From Elmis aenea (taxonomy: Eukaryota > Arthropoda > Insecta > Coleoptera > Elmidae), in the NCBI GenBank assembly GCA_947652605.1, contig OX393576.1, positions 62,162,966 to 62,226,965 on the forward strand: DNA of 64,000 nt, read 5' to 3'. The first letter of the stretch is position 1; the number at the start of each line of letters is the position of its first letter. Below the pieces are notes generated by a model that saw only the letters and a list, made by a program, of their open reading frames with translations, ran no database searches and had not been told where the DNA came from. Positions 1-11,333 of the stretch are shown here, one piece after another. Both the position numbers and the translations under genes were made by a program.

Positions 1-13
1 TAAAAGAAGCACG

Positions 14-3000
14 ATGGCAACTAACCACGTACCAGTAATTAAATATACTAAGGTAACTTTTTTTTATAAACAAAGTACTTTGTTGTATAATTTATACTAC
101 AGTAGAGTTTTATTTAAAAGTGCCAAAATGTAGTCTTTTTCGTTGTATGTTTTTTAATATTTGTTTTGAACCATAAAGCTGTAATTTTTATTTGTCATCT
201 ATTCGTTTTTGTGTGTGTAGGGATGTATATTTATTTATAATGTCGTATCGTATTTCATACAACGTTCAATTTAATCACCTTTATTTTCAAACCAATTTTT
301 TGCCATAATTAAATCTTACATATTCCAGTTATTTATAAATAATGAGTTCGTGAACTCAGTGAGTGGAAAAACTTTTCCTACCACAGATCCTGCTACAGAA
401 AAAGTAATTGCTCATGTTGCAGAAGGAGATAAGGTAAATATCTTATGGTAAGATTTAAAATTTTCTAGAACTCATTTTGTTTTTAAGGAAGATATCGACT
501 TAGCAGTAAAAGCTGCAAAAGCTGCTTTTGCTCGTGGATCTGAATGGAGAAAAATGGATGCATCAGCCAGGGGCGATCTTATGTTAAAAGTAAGTCATTT
601 TAAATAGAATTCAGATTCATGTTTTCAGAGAAACTCGGCATAAAGTGGTTATATTAATATGTATATAAAATAAAACAGGAGTATACGTTAAAATAGATGC
701 AATTTTGGTTTAACAATAAGTACATATCTTATTTGTTAAAAGTGTAGTTTCTTGCAAAAAAGAGTCTTAAAGCAAATTAATACATTTTTTTATTTGAAAA
801 TTTGATGAATTCATGTAAATCTTTAATGAACTAGGAGTTGCAAAATGAAAAAGTTGCTTCGTCAAAGCTTCATTTTAAGATAAGTACATATATCTGCTGG
901 TGTCTGATGTTAATTAATTACATATGTGTGATATAATAATTATATTATTTAATTACACTAAAGATTTCAAAGAGATACTGTTGCTGATTCTATATTACTC
1001 TTCTTTAAGTAAGACGATAAACTGAAATATGTTTTGAATTGATATACATTTATGTGGAAGCAAATCGATAAATAAGTAATACTCCTAATATTTTAACATT
1101 TTAGCTTGCTGCTTTAATTGAACGCGATATACAAGAATTGGCCCTCGTAGAAGCTATAGACGGTGGTAAACCTTTTCCACATACAATCTACGAAATTCAA
1201 CTTGCAATAAGTGCCTTGAAATACTACGCAGGTCTGTGCGATAAAATTCAAGGAAACACAATACCAGCTGGTAATTGATTTCTATTTACCACATAATAAT
1301 TTCAATTAATGCACAATTATTTGCAGATGGTGGTTTATTTGCTTTAACGCGGAAAGAACCTGTCGGTGTTGTGGGACAAATTATACCATGGAACGCACCG
1401 TTTATTATGGTGATATGGAAATGGTCCATGGCTTTGGCAGCTGGTTGTACTATTGTTTTAAAACCAGCAGAACAAACACCATTAACTGCATTAATGGCAG
1501 CTGCTTTGGCTAAAGAAGCTGGATTTCCTAAAGGTGTCATCAATGTTGTAACAGGATTTGGCCCAAGCGCTGGTGGAGCAATTGTTGCACACGGTGACGT
1601 CAATAAAGTTGCTTTTACAGGATCTACAGAGGTAAATAATTTATTGTGGCTTTGACATTTTTTTAAATAAAACCCAGTTGCAAAAATTGAGAAAGATGAC
1701 ATGCCCCATGAATCTCTTTGACTATTGGAGGTGCTCAATTGCAAAGCGATTCATATAACTTTAGAGTTTGAGTCTGGTAATCTTTAAGCTTTTGCAAAAG
1801 ACTTAATCATGATAAGGAAGTGACAAAATGCACAAAATATTTAAAATTAAGAATTGAAATTGAAAATTGTTGGGACTGTTTTAAAATGGAACAATATTTA
1901 TCGTTGTAGGTAGGGCACAAAATCATGGAAGAAGCAGGAAAATCAAATCTAAAACGGGTATCCTTAGAACTTGGAGGAAAAAGTCCTCTGGTGATATTTG
2001 AAGACGCTAATTGTGAGTTTACCAAATATCTTTAGTATGTGTTATTTAAACACAAAGTATTTTGGTTAATTCTGAACTTATACGACCCTTTTAATTAACT
2101 GGGTATCTTTTGAACATAACTTTTTTGACTTAATAGTGGATGAAGCTGTCGCTCTAGCCCATAACGCTGTTTTTGCTAACCAGGGGCAAATGTGTGTAGC
2201 AGCGTCTCGAACTTTTGTGCAAGCTGGAATATACGACGCCTTTGTCAAAAAATCCATAGAATTAGCAAAAAATCGAAAAGTGGGCGATCAGTTTACTGCA
2301 GGTGTACAACAATGTTCTCAGGTGATGAATTTGGTTTAAGGATACAAAATTGATAAGTAACTTAAACGACTTATAATACAATGATTTTCTGCAGATTGAT
2401 AAAGTCCAATTCGACAAAATTTTGCATTTAATTAATGTTGGGGTTAAAGAAGGAGCAAAATTAGAAACTGGTGGGCAACGTATAGGAAATAAAGGATTCT
2501 TCATTCAACCAACAGTGTTTTCTAATGTATCTGATGAAATGGTTATTGCACATGAAGAGGTAGATTTGATAGAAATTGATAAATTAGAGATAATTTTGTT
2601 TAATTTTGTAACAGATATTTGGGCCGGTGCAGTGCATTTTCAAATTTAATACCATGGAAGAAGTGATCAAAAGGGCCAACGATACTCCTTATGGATTGGG
2701 AGCAGGAGTTTTAACAAAGGATTTGGATAAAGCCTTAATTTTTGCTCAGGCTATTGAAGCGGGTGTTGTATGGTGAGTGAAATGCGTATTTCTTTATTCT
2801 GGAAATGTTTTTTTAAAGACTTAATGCTTTACGTGGTTTTTATTTAGTATCAGATTGATTTGCAATTAAAAATTGTTTCTAATGACCAACTAGTTGTAAA
2901 AAAATGTAGTTCTGCAAACATACTACATCTTTCTTTACTTGTATCATGCTATAAATGCCTTTTTATCTATTTTGAAAGAAGCAGAAAAATTAATTAAATA

Positions 3001-3557
3001 ATGTTTTAAGGTGTGTCCAGGGTCACTGAATATTAAAAATTGATGCTTTTATACCACATAATTAAACCTAATAATGTGGTTAATAAATGCCTATACCAAA
3101 AGTAAAGTGTTGTCATAATTAGCGACCTTGCAAACTTGTTTTTTTTTTTACAAAAAGTAGAACAAAATAATTCTGTAATTGAATAACAAATGATATTTGA
3201 TAAAAAATTGTAACAAGATTAATGCAATTTTAATTATTTACTTTTACAGGGTGAATGCTTATTTAAACTCTGCCCCACAAATACCTTTTGGCGGATATAA
3301 ACAATCAGGACTTGGTAGAGAAATGTATGTAGCATTACCTTATTTGAATTGAAACTATGTATTTATTGTATCGAGTACTTTATAATGTTTAAATAATTTG
3401 GTGACCACAAAAATCCATTTTATTTATTGTTAAAAAAAACAACATTTATCGTGACAATCTATTATGATTTAATTAATTCATGTAATGTTTTAGGGGCACT
3501 GATGGCATTGAAAATTATTTGGAAACAAAGTCCATAGTTATTAAACTGTCCTCTTAA
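14..3557 (+). CDS. Aldehyde dehydrogenase, class 1/2 type, tandem copy A (11 exons)
   Basis: Predicted NAD(P)-dependent oxidation of aldehydes to carboxylic acids; no targeting peptide is evident, so probably cytosolic. Exons: 14-52, 329-433, 488-589, 1105-1270, 1327-1631, 1910-2012, 2137-2321, 2395-2559, 2615-2772, 3250-3324, 3494-3557. All junctions are GT/AG and phases close to 488 codons plus TAA, the usual family length. Seen: IIPWNAPF with catalytic Asn160, cofactor Lys183 in [22 protein letters not shown] with Glu259, QGQMC with Cys293, EEIFGP at 389-394, PFGGYKQSG near 455. Several introns are only about 50 bases. The start ATG is in the first 16 bases, so the promoter lies outside the window. 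A near-identical copy follows downstream. Retinal-dehydrogenase-like is the best description; the substrate is unknown. Confidence 0.95.
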
Positions 3558-3578
3558 GATGTATCAAAAGTTGTGTTA

Positions 3579-3584
3579 AATAAA
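3579..3584 (+). promoter_or_regulatory. Polyadenylation signal of ALDH copy A
   Basis: AATAAA lies 21 bases after the stop codon of copy A, in an AT-rich 3' end. Copy B has no canonical hexamer at the corresponding place, where the sequence has diverged after the stop. Confidence 0.55.
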
Positions 3585-3662
3585 AGTTAAAGTCTATTGC
3601 TGGTATTTTACTTAAAATCTAAAAATTGTTTATTTACACAGATGAGGTGTGACAGAAAAAAG

Positions 3663-4066
3663 CAAACAGTGAGTTTTACGAGAAAAACTAAGAAATAAAA
3701 AAAGTATCTAAATAAAAAAGGCTTTCAAAAAAATATTTTTAATTGTAAAATTGTAACCAACCCAAAAGTTCTTATTAAAAATCAACAGGGGTCGCACTTT
3801 TCAGCCCCCTGTGAAGGTCGGAGATGATGGAAAATATTACTATGGGAAACCTTTTAATAAGTATAAAACATTTGTCAAATATCGTTTTCCTACATTCATC
3901 CAAATTAGAGAAATGAAATAAAAACCCAATTTTATCGCTCCCCTTTAGTGGGGGTGTAACTCCGAAAGGATACGTCTAAGGAAAAATTTTTATATGAAAT
4001 ACCCCGCTTAATTTTCGAAAAGGAATCACCGCCCGAATTTTTTCGCAATATTTAAGAAACATCCTG
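3663..4066. mobile_element. Half of a family-A palindromic element (one arm only)
   Basis: This stretch matches the right arms of the complete elements at 16542-17447 and 23156-24216. It carries the shared blocks around AGGGGTCGCACTTTTCAGCC, the CTCCGAAAGGA block and the AATATTTAAGAAACATCCTG terminus. The left arm is missing. It lies between the two ALDH genes and has no counterpart downstream of copy B, so it arrived after, or was lost from one side of, the duplication. Confidence 0.75.
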
Positions 4067-4623
4067 TATAGTAATAAATGAAGAGTCATCTTTGTTTATT
4101 GTTATGTTTTATTATCTAATAATAAACGTAAATGCTGCTCAGTAACGAACACTTAAAATGTTGTTAAGTCATGGAACTGATGCAATAATATATTGAAGTA
4201 AAGCGGCACATAGTTTTTAAAGAAGTTAAATGTAGCAAATCTTTTATATTTTTCTAAAGCCTTACAATTCTTAATAGATATTTGTTAGCAAAATCTAATT
4301 TTTGTCAAAATATCAACAAATTTATTGTATTTTCCAAGGGTATACTGGTATACTGGTATACATATTTGTTCTCGTATTGTTATCAAAACAAAAAAATTCG
4401 TAGGTCCTAGTTTTTTCCATCTAAGAAATCTTTAGTATAAATTCGTACTGTATTTATTGAATATTTTGATTTACTTGTGTTCACCCGTTCACCGCCTCGC
4501 TTTAACCAACCTTATTAAAGCAATTTAAAACATTGATAAGAACTATCCTTGTGTATTACGTCATACATATATGTGTCTGTATTTTATAATTTGTGTTCAC
4601 TTTTGAAGATTGAAACAAGCACG
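4067..4623 (+). promoter_or_regulatory. Upstream region of ALDH copy B
   Basis: No gene is seen. About 4336-4362 holds roughly three copies of the 8-bp unit TATACTGG. A TTACGTCA box (CRE/ATF-like) lies near 4557-4564 and a TATA-like TTTATAAT near 4583-4590, about 35 bases before the start codon. Similarity with the start of the window begins only a few bases before the ATG (AAGCACGATGGCA). Assignment as promoter is inference from position. Confidence 0.35.
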
Positions 4624-7600
4624 ATGGCAGCTAATCACGTGCCAGTAATTAAATATACTAAGGTAACTTTTTTTTAAAACAAAGTATTTTGTGTTATAAT
4701 TTATACTTTCGTGGAGTTTTACTTAAAAGTGCCAATATGTTAAAAATGTACGTTTTTTCGTTATATGTTTTTTCATATTTGTTTTCAAGTATAAAACTGT
4801 AATTTTAATTTATCATCTGTTCGTTTTTATGTGTAGGGACGTATATTTACTTATGTCGTATCGTATTTCAACAACATTCAATTTAATCACCTTAATTTTG
4901 AAACCGATAAGTTTTGTCAATAATTAAATCTTCAATTTTCCAGTTATTTATAAATAATGAGTTCGTGAACTCAGTGAGTGGAAAAACTTTTCCTACCACA
5001 GATCCTGCTACAGAAAAAGTAATTGCTCATGTTGCAGAAGGAGATAAGGTAAATATCTTATGGAAACATTTACAATTTTCTGAAACTCATTTTGTTTCTA
5101 AAGGAAGATATCGACTTAGCAGTAAAAGCTGCTAAAACTGCTTTTGCCCATGGATCTGAATGGAGAAAATTGGATGCATCAGCCAGGGGTGATCTTTTGC
5201 TAAAAGTAAGCCATTTTAAATAGAATTCAGTTTCATGTTGAAAATAAAACTCAGCATAAAATGCATAATATATAGAATAAAATAGGAGTATACGTTAAAA
5301 TAGACGCAAGTTTGGTTTAACAATTACATATCTTATTTATTAAAGTTTAGCTTTTTGCAAAAAAGAGTTTTAAATCAAATCAGTAAATTTATTTGTTTTA
5401 AAATTTGATGAAATCATATAAATCTTTAATGAACTAGGAATTGCATAACGAAAAAGTTGCTTCGTCAGAGCTTAATTTTAAGAGTTTATCTGCTGGTGTC
5501 TGATGTTGATTAATTACGTATGTGTGGTATAATTATATTATTTAATTACACTAAAGTTTACAAAGAGATAAACTGTTGCTTATTCACTCTTCTTTAAGTA
5601 AGCCAAAAAATTGAAATATGTTTTGAATTGATATAAATTTATGTGGAAGCAAATCGTAAACTAACTATAATTGTTGTTAATATACTATTTTGCTATTTAA
5701 ATTATTTTTTAGCTTGCTGCTTTAATTGAACGCGATATACAGGAATTGGCCGCCGTAGAAGCTATAGACAGTGGTAAACATCTTTCATTGACAATCCACG
5801 AAATTAAAGGTGCAATAAGTTCCTTGAAATACCACGCAGGTCTGTGCGATAAAATTCAAGGAAACACAATACCAGCTGGTAATTGATTTCTATTTATCAC
5901 ATAATAGTTTTAATTAATGCACAATAATTTGCAGATGGTGGTTTATTTGCTTTAACCCGTAAGGAACCTGTCGGTGTTGTGGGGCAAATTATACCATGGA
6001 ATGCACCGTTTCTTATGGTGATATGGAAATGGTCCATGGCTTTGGCAGCTGGTTGTACTATTGTTTTAAAACCAGCAGAACAAACACCATTAACTGCATT
6101 GATGGCAGCTGCTTTGACTAAAGAAGCTGGGTTTCCTAAAGGTGTTATCAATGTTGTAACAGGATTTGGCCCAAGTGCTGGTGGAGCAATTGTTGCACAT
6201 AGTGACGTCAATAAAGTTGCTTTTACTGGATCTACAGAGGTAAACAATTTATTGTTGCTTTTCTATTTTTAAAAATTAAACCTATTTGTTGTTTGACCAA
6301 AAACTAAGCTTGAGAAAGACGACATGCCGCATGAATTTCTTTAACTATTGTTGTGTTCAATTGCAAATCTATTCATATAACTTTAGAGTTTTAGTCTAGT
6401 CATCTTTTAGCTTTTGCAAAAGACTTACTCATGATAAGGAAGTGCCAAAATGCACAAAATACTTAAAATTAAGAATTGAAATTGAAAATTGTTGGGACTG
6501 TTTTAAAATGGAATAATATTTATCGTTGTAGGTAGGGCACAAAATCATGGAAGAAGCAGGAAAATCAAATCTAAAACGGGTATCCTTAGAACTTGGAGGA
6601 AAAAGTCCTCTGGTGATATTTGAAGACGCTAATTGTGAGTTTGCCAAAAATTCTTACTGTGTGTTATTTAAACTCTAAAGTATTTTGATTAATTCTGAAT
6701 TTCTACGACTTTTTTAATTAACCGGGTATCGTTTTACCATAAATTTTTTGACTTAATAGTGGATGAAGCTGTTGCCCTAGCCCATCACGCTGTTTTTGCC
6801 AACCAGGGGCAAGTTTGTGTAGCAGCGTCTCGGACTTTTGTGCAAGCTGGAATATACGACGCCTTTGTCAAAAAATCCATAGAATTGGCAAAAAATCGAA
6901 AAGTGGGCGATCAATTTACTGCAGGTGTACAACAATGTTCTCAGGTGATGAATTTGGTTTAAGGATACAGAATTGAATGAGTACCTAAACGACTTATAAT
7001 ACAATGATTTTTGCAGATTGATAAAGTTCAATTCGACAAAATTTTGCATTTAATTAATATTGGAATTAAAGAAGGAGCAAAATTAGAAATTGGTGGGCAA
7101 CGTATAGGAAATAAAGGATTCTTTATTCAACCAACAGTGTTTTCTAATGTATCTGATGAAATGGTTATTGCACATGAAGAGGTAGATTTGATAGAAATTG
7201 ATAAATTAGAGATAATTTTGTTTAATTTTGTAACAGATATTTGGACCAGTGCAGTGCATTTTCAAATTTAATACCATGGAAGAAGTGATCAAAAGGGCCA
7301 ACGATACTCCTTATGGATTGGGAGCAGGAGTTTTAACAAAGGATTTGGATAAAGCCTTAATTTTTGCTCAGGCTATTGAAGCGGGCGTTGTATGGTGAGT
7401 AAAATGCGTATTTATTTTTACTGGAAATGTTCTTGTAAAGACAATGCAATACGTGGTTTTTATTCAATATCAGATTTATTTGTAATTAAAAAATGTTTCT
7501 AATGATCTCAACTAGTTGTAAAAAATTAGTTCTGTAAACTTATTATATATTTCCCTACTTGTAGCATGCTATAAATGCCTTTTTATCTATGTTGAAAGAA

Positions 7601-8018
7601 ACAACAAAATTACGACCTTGCAAACTTATATATTTTTTGCAAAAATCAAAATAAAATAATTCTGTAATTGAATAACGATATTTGATAAAAAAATTGTTAG
7701 CTTAATGCAATTTTAATTGTTTACTTTTACAGGGTGAATGGTTATTTAAACTTTGCCCCTCAAATACCTTTTGGTGGATATAAACAGTCAGGACTTGGTA
7801 GAGAAATGTATGTAGTATTACTTTATTTATTGTATCGAGTACTTTATAATGTTTAAATAATTTGGTGACCACAAAAATCCATTTTATTTATTGTTAAAAA
7901 AAACATTTATTGTGACAATCTCTTATGATTTAATTAATTCATGTAATGTTTTAGGGGCACTGATGGCATTGAAAATTATTTGGAAACAAAGTCCATAGTT
8001 ATTAAACTGTCCTCTTAA
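4624..8018 (+). CDS. Aldehyde dehydrogenase, class 1/2 type, tandem copy B (11 exons)
   Basis: Exons: 4624-4662, 4944-5048, 5104-5205, 5713-5878, 5935-6239, 6532-6634, 6760-6944, 7017-7181, 7237-7394, 7733-7807, 7955-8018. Every exon has the same length and phase as in copy A, giving 488 codons. Catalytic Asn160, Glu259 and Cys293 (QGQVC) are intact and no frame break is seen. By eye it differs from copy A at about 26 residues, 11 of them in the 55 residues of exon 4 (96, 102, 105-108, 111, 114, 115, 119, 123). Exons 2 and 6 are identical in nucleotide sequence and introns still align. It looks like a recent tandem duplicate that is still functional. Convergent with NDUFB2 downstream. Confidence 0.95.
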
Positions 8019-8356
8019 GATGTATCAAAAGTTATACTTTATAAAATAAGTTATATTTTATTGCTGGTATTGTCCTTAAAATTGTTTATTTACTGATGAG
8101 GTATGGGACAGAAAAAAATGAATTTTAGACAAAAGGATGAATATATAGTTTTTAAATGCTATTTTTAGGTAAAATCCTAAACTTTGTGAACTGTTTGAAT
8201 ATAAGTTGTATAACTTTAACCGTCTGTTTGAATACATTTTAAAACTGTTTTTTAATAAGATTTATATGTCCACTGCAAAAAGAAATGCATTGTTTATTAA
8301 ATATTGTCATAAGGGCACAGCTTTTTCAAACAAATAAACAATTGTTATGTTAAGCT

Positions 8357-8362
8357 TTTATT
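8357..8362 (-). promoter_or_regulatory. Polyadenylation signal of NDUFB2
   Basis: AATAAA on the minus strand, about 75 bases after the NDUFB2 stop codon. ALDH copy B converges on the same short interval (8019-8436), which otherwise holds only AT-rich 3' sequence. Confidence 0.45.
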
Positions 8363-8436
8363 TATAATTTAATGCTGTTGCACTACATTATCGTAATACA
8401 TCTATATACACAGTATTCACTCTAATAAAATGTTTT

Positions 8437-8977
8437 TTAACGCGCTCGTGGAATTCCCAGTTCTTCATCCGTCCATTTTGATGCATCTGGATATGGAAAT
8501 TCACCCTGAAAAATTAAAATAAATACCATTATACAAATGAATATAAAAGATAGGTTAGCTTTCCACACGATCCTACGAGACATATTAAATTAATTCATGA
8601 TATCAAATATTGATAAATAAGATAGTTTCATACAAATGGTGGTACACAGTATATAAATTTATCTTACGTAACTGAGCTAAATCGAAAATGTAACTTACTA
8701 TAATATGTCCAGGCTCCGTCCATACATGCCATAACACCCACCACCATGCAACACCACCGACAAATTCAGCTACATATTCTACAATTTTTGGACTTGGAGG
8801 AGAACTAACTCTATAGTTCCATCTGAAATTACAATACAAATTATATTATATAATATTGCTGATTAACCCTACTTACGTTAAATCGTGTCCATTTCTTACA
8901 CACTGTTTAAATTGACCTGGATTCTGTTTCAGGAGTTTAGCAGTTTTTAAAATTGCTAAACCACGAGAAGCAATCAT
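8437..8977 (-). CDS. NDUFB2: NADH dehydrogenase (ubiquinone) 1 beta subcomplex subunit 2
   Basis: Accessory subunit of mitochondrial complex I (AGGG family), inner membrane. Three minus-strand exons: 8877-8977, 8699-8822, 8437-8505, with consensus splice sites and closed phases, giving 97 residues, close to the family length. Recognition rests on the aromatic membrane segment WWWVLWHVW followed by the acidic C-terminal motif GEFPYPDASKWTDEELG. The N-terminus (MIASRGLAILKTAKLLKQ) is basic and amphipathic, as expected of a presequence. The start chosen is the first ATG of exon 1; an in-frame ATG reading at 8839 is upstream of the exon 2 acceptor and not real. Divergent from prefoldin 5. Confidence 0.92.
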
Positions 8978-9202
8978 TTTGCAAAATTGGTTAGTCCTGA
9001 TAAATAAATTATGAAAGCTTCATGCTCTTTGACGTTTTGATGTACACAAACATATAAAAGTTCCTAAATACTAGGGATTTTCATATTGCATGTTTTGTAC
9101 GCATGTGTATTTCTAAAAGATAGGTTAATTGATACCATTGGTACATGCATGTCAAAAGTTGATAACTTTTAGATAAATATCGATATAAAATCAATAATAA
9201 AA
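8978..9202. promoter_or_regulatory. Divergent promoter interval NDUFB2 / prefoldin 5
   Basis: Only 225 bases separate the two start codons on opposite strands, so both housekeeping promoters and 5' leaders must fit here or overlap. A palindromic ATCGATAT block at about 9179-9186, near the prefoldin start, resembles a DRE/DREF-like ATCGAT site. No clear TATA box was found. Bidirectional use is inference from spacing. Confidence 0.5.
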
Positions 9203-9914
9203 ATGTCTAACGTTCCACCAGCTGAAGGTATGCAACAAGTTGATTTAACCAAATTAACTATACCTCAACTTACTCAGCTGAAACAGCAATTGGACCAGGT
9301 AATGCACTAACCTACAAAATGTGAGCTGTTTTTAAACCCATAAATTTGTATTTGTAGGAACTAAATTTATTTCAAGAGTCACTGCAGTCACTTAAGATAG
9401 CTCAGGGCAAATTTAAGACATCAAAAGAATGTTTGGACAGAGTTACCGATGATTCCGAAGGAACACCAATACTTGTTCCGCTTACGTCCTCTGTATCCTT
9501 AATTTTGTATGAAAGTTTTGAGTGTTGTTTGTACTAATTGGAATTTACAATCATCTTTGATGGGTTGTGATTCTATTATTTATACAACTTCTATAAATAA
9601 TGTGCTATAATTCTTAACAAAAACAGATGTACGTTCCGGGTAAATTATCTGACACCAAAAACGTTGTAATAGATATTGGAACAGGATATTATGCCCAAAA
9701 GGTAAACAAATAAAGCATAGATTTTTACATGTACAGCCATGTTTGTTTTCTGTAGGATGTAAATTCAGCGAAAGATTATTTCAAAAGAAAGGTTACATTT
9801 GTAACGGAACAAATGGAAAAAATTCAGTTTTTAGGACTTGAAAAAAGCAAAATACGAGATGCGATTTTAGAAGTTATGGAAATGAAAATGCAACCGCAAG
9901 CTGCTCAAAATTAA
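9203..9914 (+). CDS. PFDN5: Prefoldin subunit 5
   Basis: Alpha-class subunit of the hexameric prefoldin co-chaperone, which passes nascent actin and tubulin to the CCT chaperonin in the cytosol. Exons 9203-9298, 9358-9492, 9627-9701 and 9756-9914, all phase 0 with GT/AG borders, give 154 residues, the expected size. Seen: N-terminal coiled-coil helix ([10 protein letters not shown] continuing into [13 protein letters not shown]), the beta hairpin region ending ILVPLTSS then MYVPGKLSD and [12 protein letters not shown], and a C-terminal helix with [19 protein letters not shown] at 9914-9919 and 9943-9948. No anomalies. Confidence 0.95.
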
Positions 9915-9942
9915 ATAAAAAGATTACTAACATGGATTTGTA

Positions 9943-9948
9943 AATAAA
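9943..9948 (+). promoter_or_regulatory. Polyadenylation signal of prefoldin 5
   Basis: AATAAA about 30 bases after the stop codon; a second hexamer overlaps the stop at 9914-9919. Confidence 0.5.
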
Positions 9949-9949
9949 A

Positions 9950-10611
9950 TTTGAGCTATTTTAAAAACTTACTGGAAAAATGATTGTGTTGAGTTGCCGT
10001 GTTAATATTTATTGAATAAACTGTATTCACATGGACAAATGATTTCTTATCAGTGCTGGTTGTCAAAAACCTTTAATTAAAAACTTTATATAGTTTAATT
10101 TTAATAATGAAAAGGTTTTTCTTGGAGCAATTGTGGCATTCTTATCATTTTGTAGATGTGTGAGGTCAGTTTTATTTTTAAAATGCTTGTAAAAGTTGGA
10201 GCAAGTTTTTAAGCTTTTGATTGTAATGTGAAAGCTTTTTTAACATGAATTTAATGAATAAATATATTAATACAGTTCGTTGTTATTTTTTAAAATTTTT
10301 AAATTATAGGTGCCAATTCATTTATGAAAGTTTTATTTGTTATTTCTATTAAGCAGGGCTTAATATTTTTTATTAAAAACAAATTAATTTATTAAATGAA
10401 AAAGAGTAATTTAAGGATCAGTACATTTTGTCTTGGGTTTTTAAATAATCACGAAATAGTTTTTTTACAACAAACAGTATTTAAAAAACAATAGTTTTAT
10501 AAATATTGATATATTTTCGGATAGATGTCGATAGCTACATAATTTTGGTTAACTTATTTAACTAAAGCATCATACGGATGTAAGCCGTTTATTTTCAAAG
10601 TGGCATAAGTC
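9950..10611. other. Intergenic AT-rich sequence
   Basis: No open frame, repeat match or RNA gene was recognised. It separates prefoldin 5 from a palindrome at 10612. Confidence 0.5.
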
Positions 10612-10759
10612 AAAAATTGCTCTATTGTTGGCATAAATATTGTTCTGCACATATTAAAATGCAAAACATTAAATATCTCAAATTAACACAAGTGACTTGT
10701 GTTAATTTGAGATTTTTAATGTGCAGAACAATATTTATGCCAACAATAGAGCAATTTTT
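10612..10759. repeat. Near-perfect 148-bp hairpin
   Basis: Outer arms 10612-10652 and 10719-10759 are reverse complements over 41 bases, from AAAAATTGCTCTATTGTTGG inward. An inner pair around TCTCAAATTAACACAAGT (10676-10693 and its complement near 10695-10712) meets almost without a loop. The left arm carries about 17 extra bases between outer and inner pair. It could be a tiny MITE or a transcribed long hairpin; no target duplication was identified. Confidence 0.8.
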
Positions 10760-10869
10760 TTTTCTCAAACACAAGTGTGATGATATAAAATAATGAATAG
10801 CCAAAAACATGCTTGATTTAACCTAGCATTCGCTTCGCATCCTATTTATTATAGTTTATAAACAAACAA

Positions 10870-11333
10870 CCAATTTTGATTATTCATAAACATAAACCGT
10901 ATCGTTTAACGATAATTTTGCACACCCAAGTCAAACCTGCGGTACTTGAGCTTAATTTTCAACTTTCTGCGCAGCTTTACAAAAGATTCTATCGTTTTTG
11001 CGAGTCCAAAAAACCAAGTTTTGACCACATTCCTGTTTCTGTCGACCACGTGTCGTGTGATTGCTGGTGATAATGACAGTGCGTTCAGTGAAGTTAATCT
11101 ATTAACAATCGGTTTGTGCTCGTGTTTCAATCTTTCAATTAATTTTCGGTGTTTTTCGTCTAGTCTAGAAGTACCTAATACTGAAGTGAACTTATAGTGA
11201 AATTTAAACATTTCATTTACGAACAAACTTTTGTGTAGTAACATTATGGTAAGGATAGAAGAAACATCCCCGGCTAATTATTTTTGTAGCTACAGTTAGT
11301 ATGGCAGAATGGCGAAGTCCTGAAACGGTGGCG
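10870..11333 (+). CDS. Candidate 5' exon with upstream ORF and short coding start
   Basis: This interval has more CpG than its surroundings and ends in a good donor (GCG then GTAAGT at 11334). ATG at 11301 opens MAEWRSPETVA, 11 codons in phase 0 to the donor. Immediately upstream a 17-codon ORF runs 11246-11299, with one base between its stop and the ATG. No downstream plus-strand exon was found within the window. The gene, if real, would run antisense to the CUB gene whose stop is at 12435. The product is not recognised; a transposon leader or non-coding transcript is an alternative. Confidence 0.35.

Noticed and set aside
1286..1744. Minus-strand open frames over the ALDH exons (also 5897-6247 and 1807-2025)
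   Set aside because: They are antisense shadows of conserved ALDH exons that keep phase with the real frame; no family similarity on the minus strand.
8603..8839. 78-codon minus-strand frame starting MYCNF
   Set aside because: It is NDUFB2 exon 2 extended into both introns; splice sites and phase show the true exon is 8699-8822.
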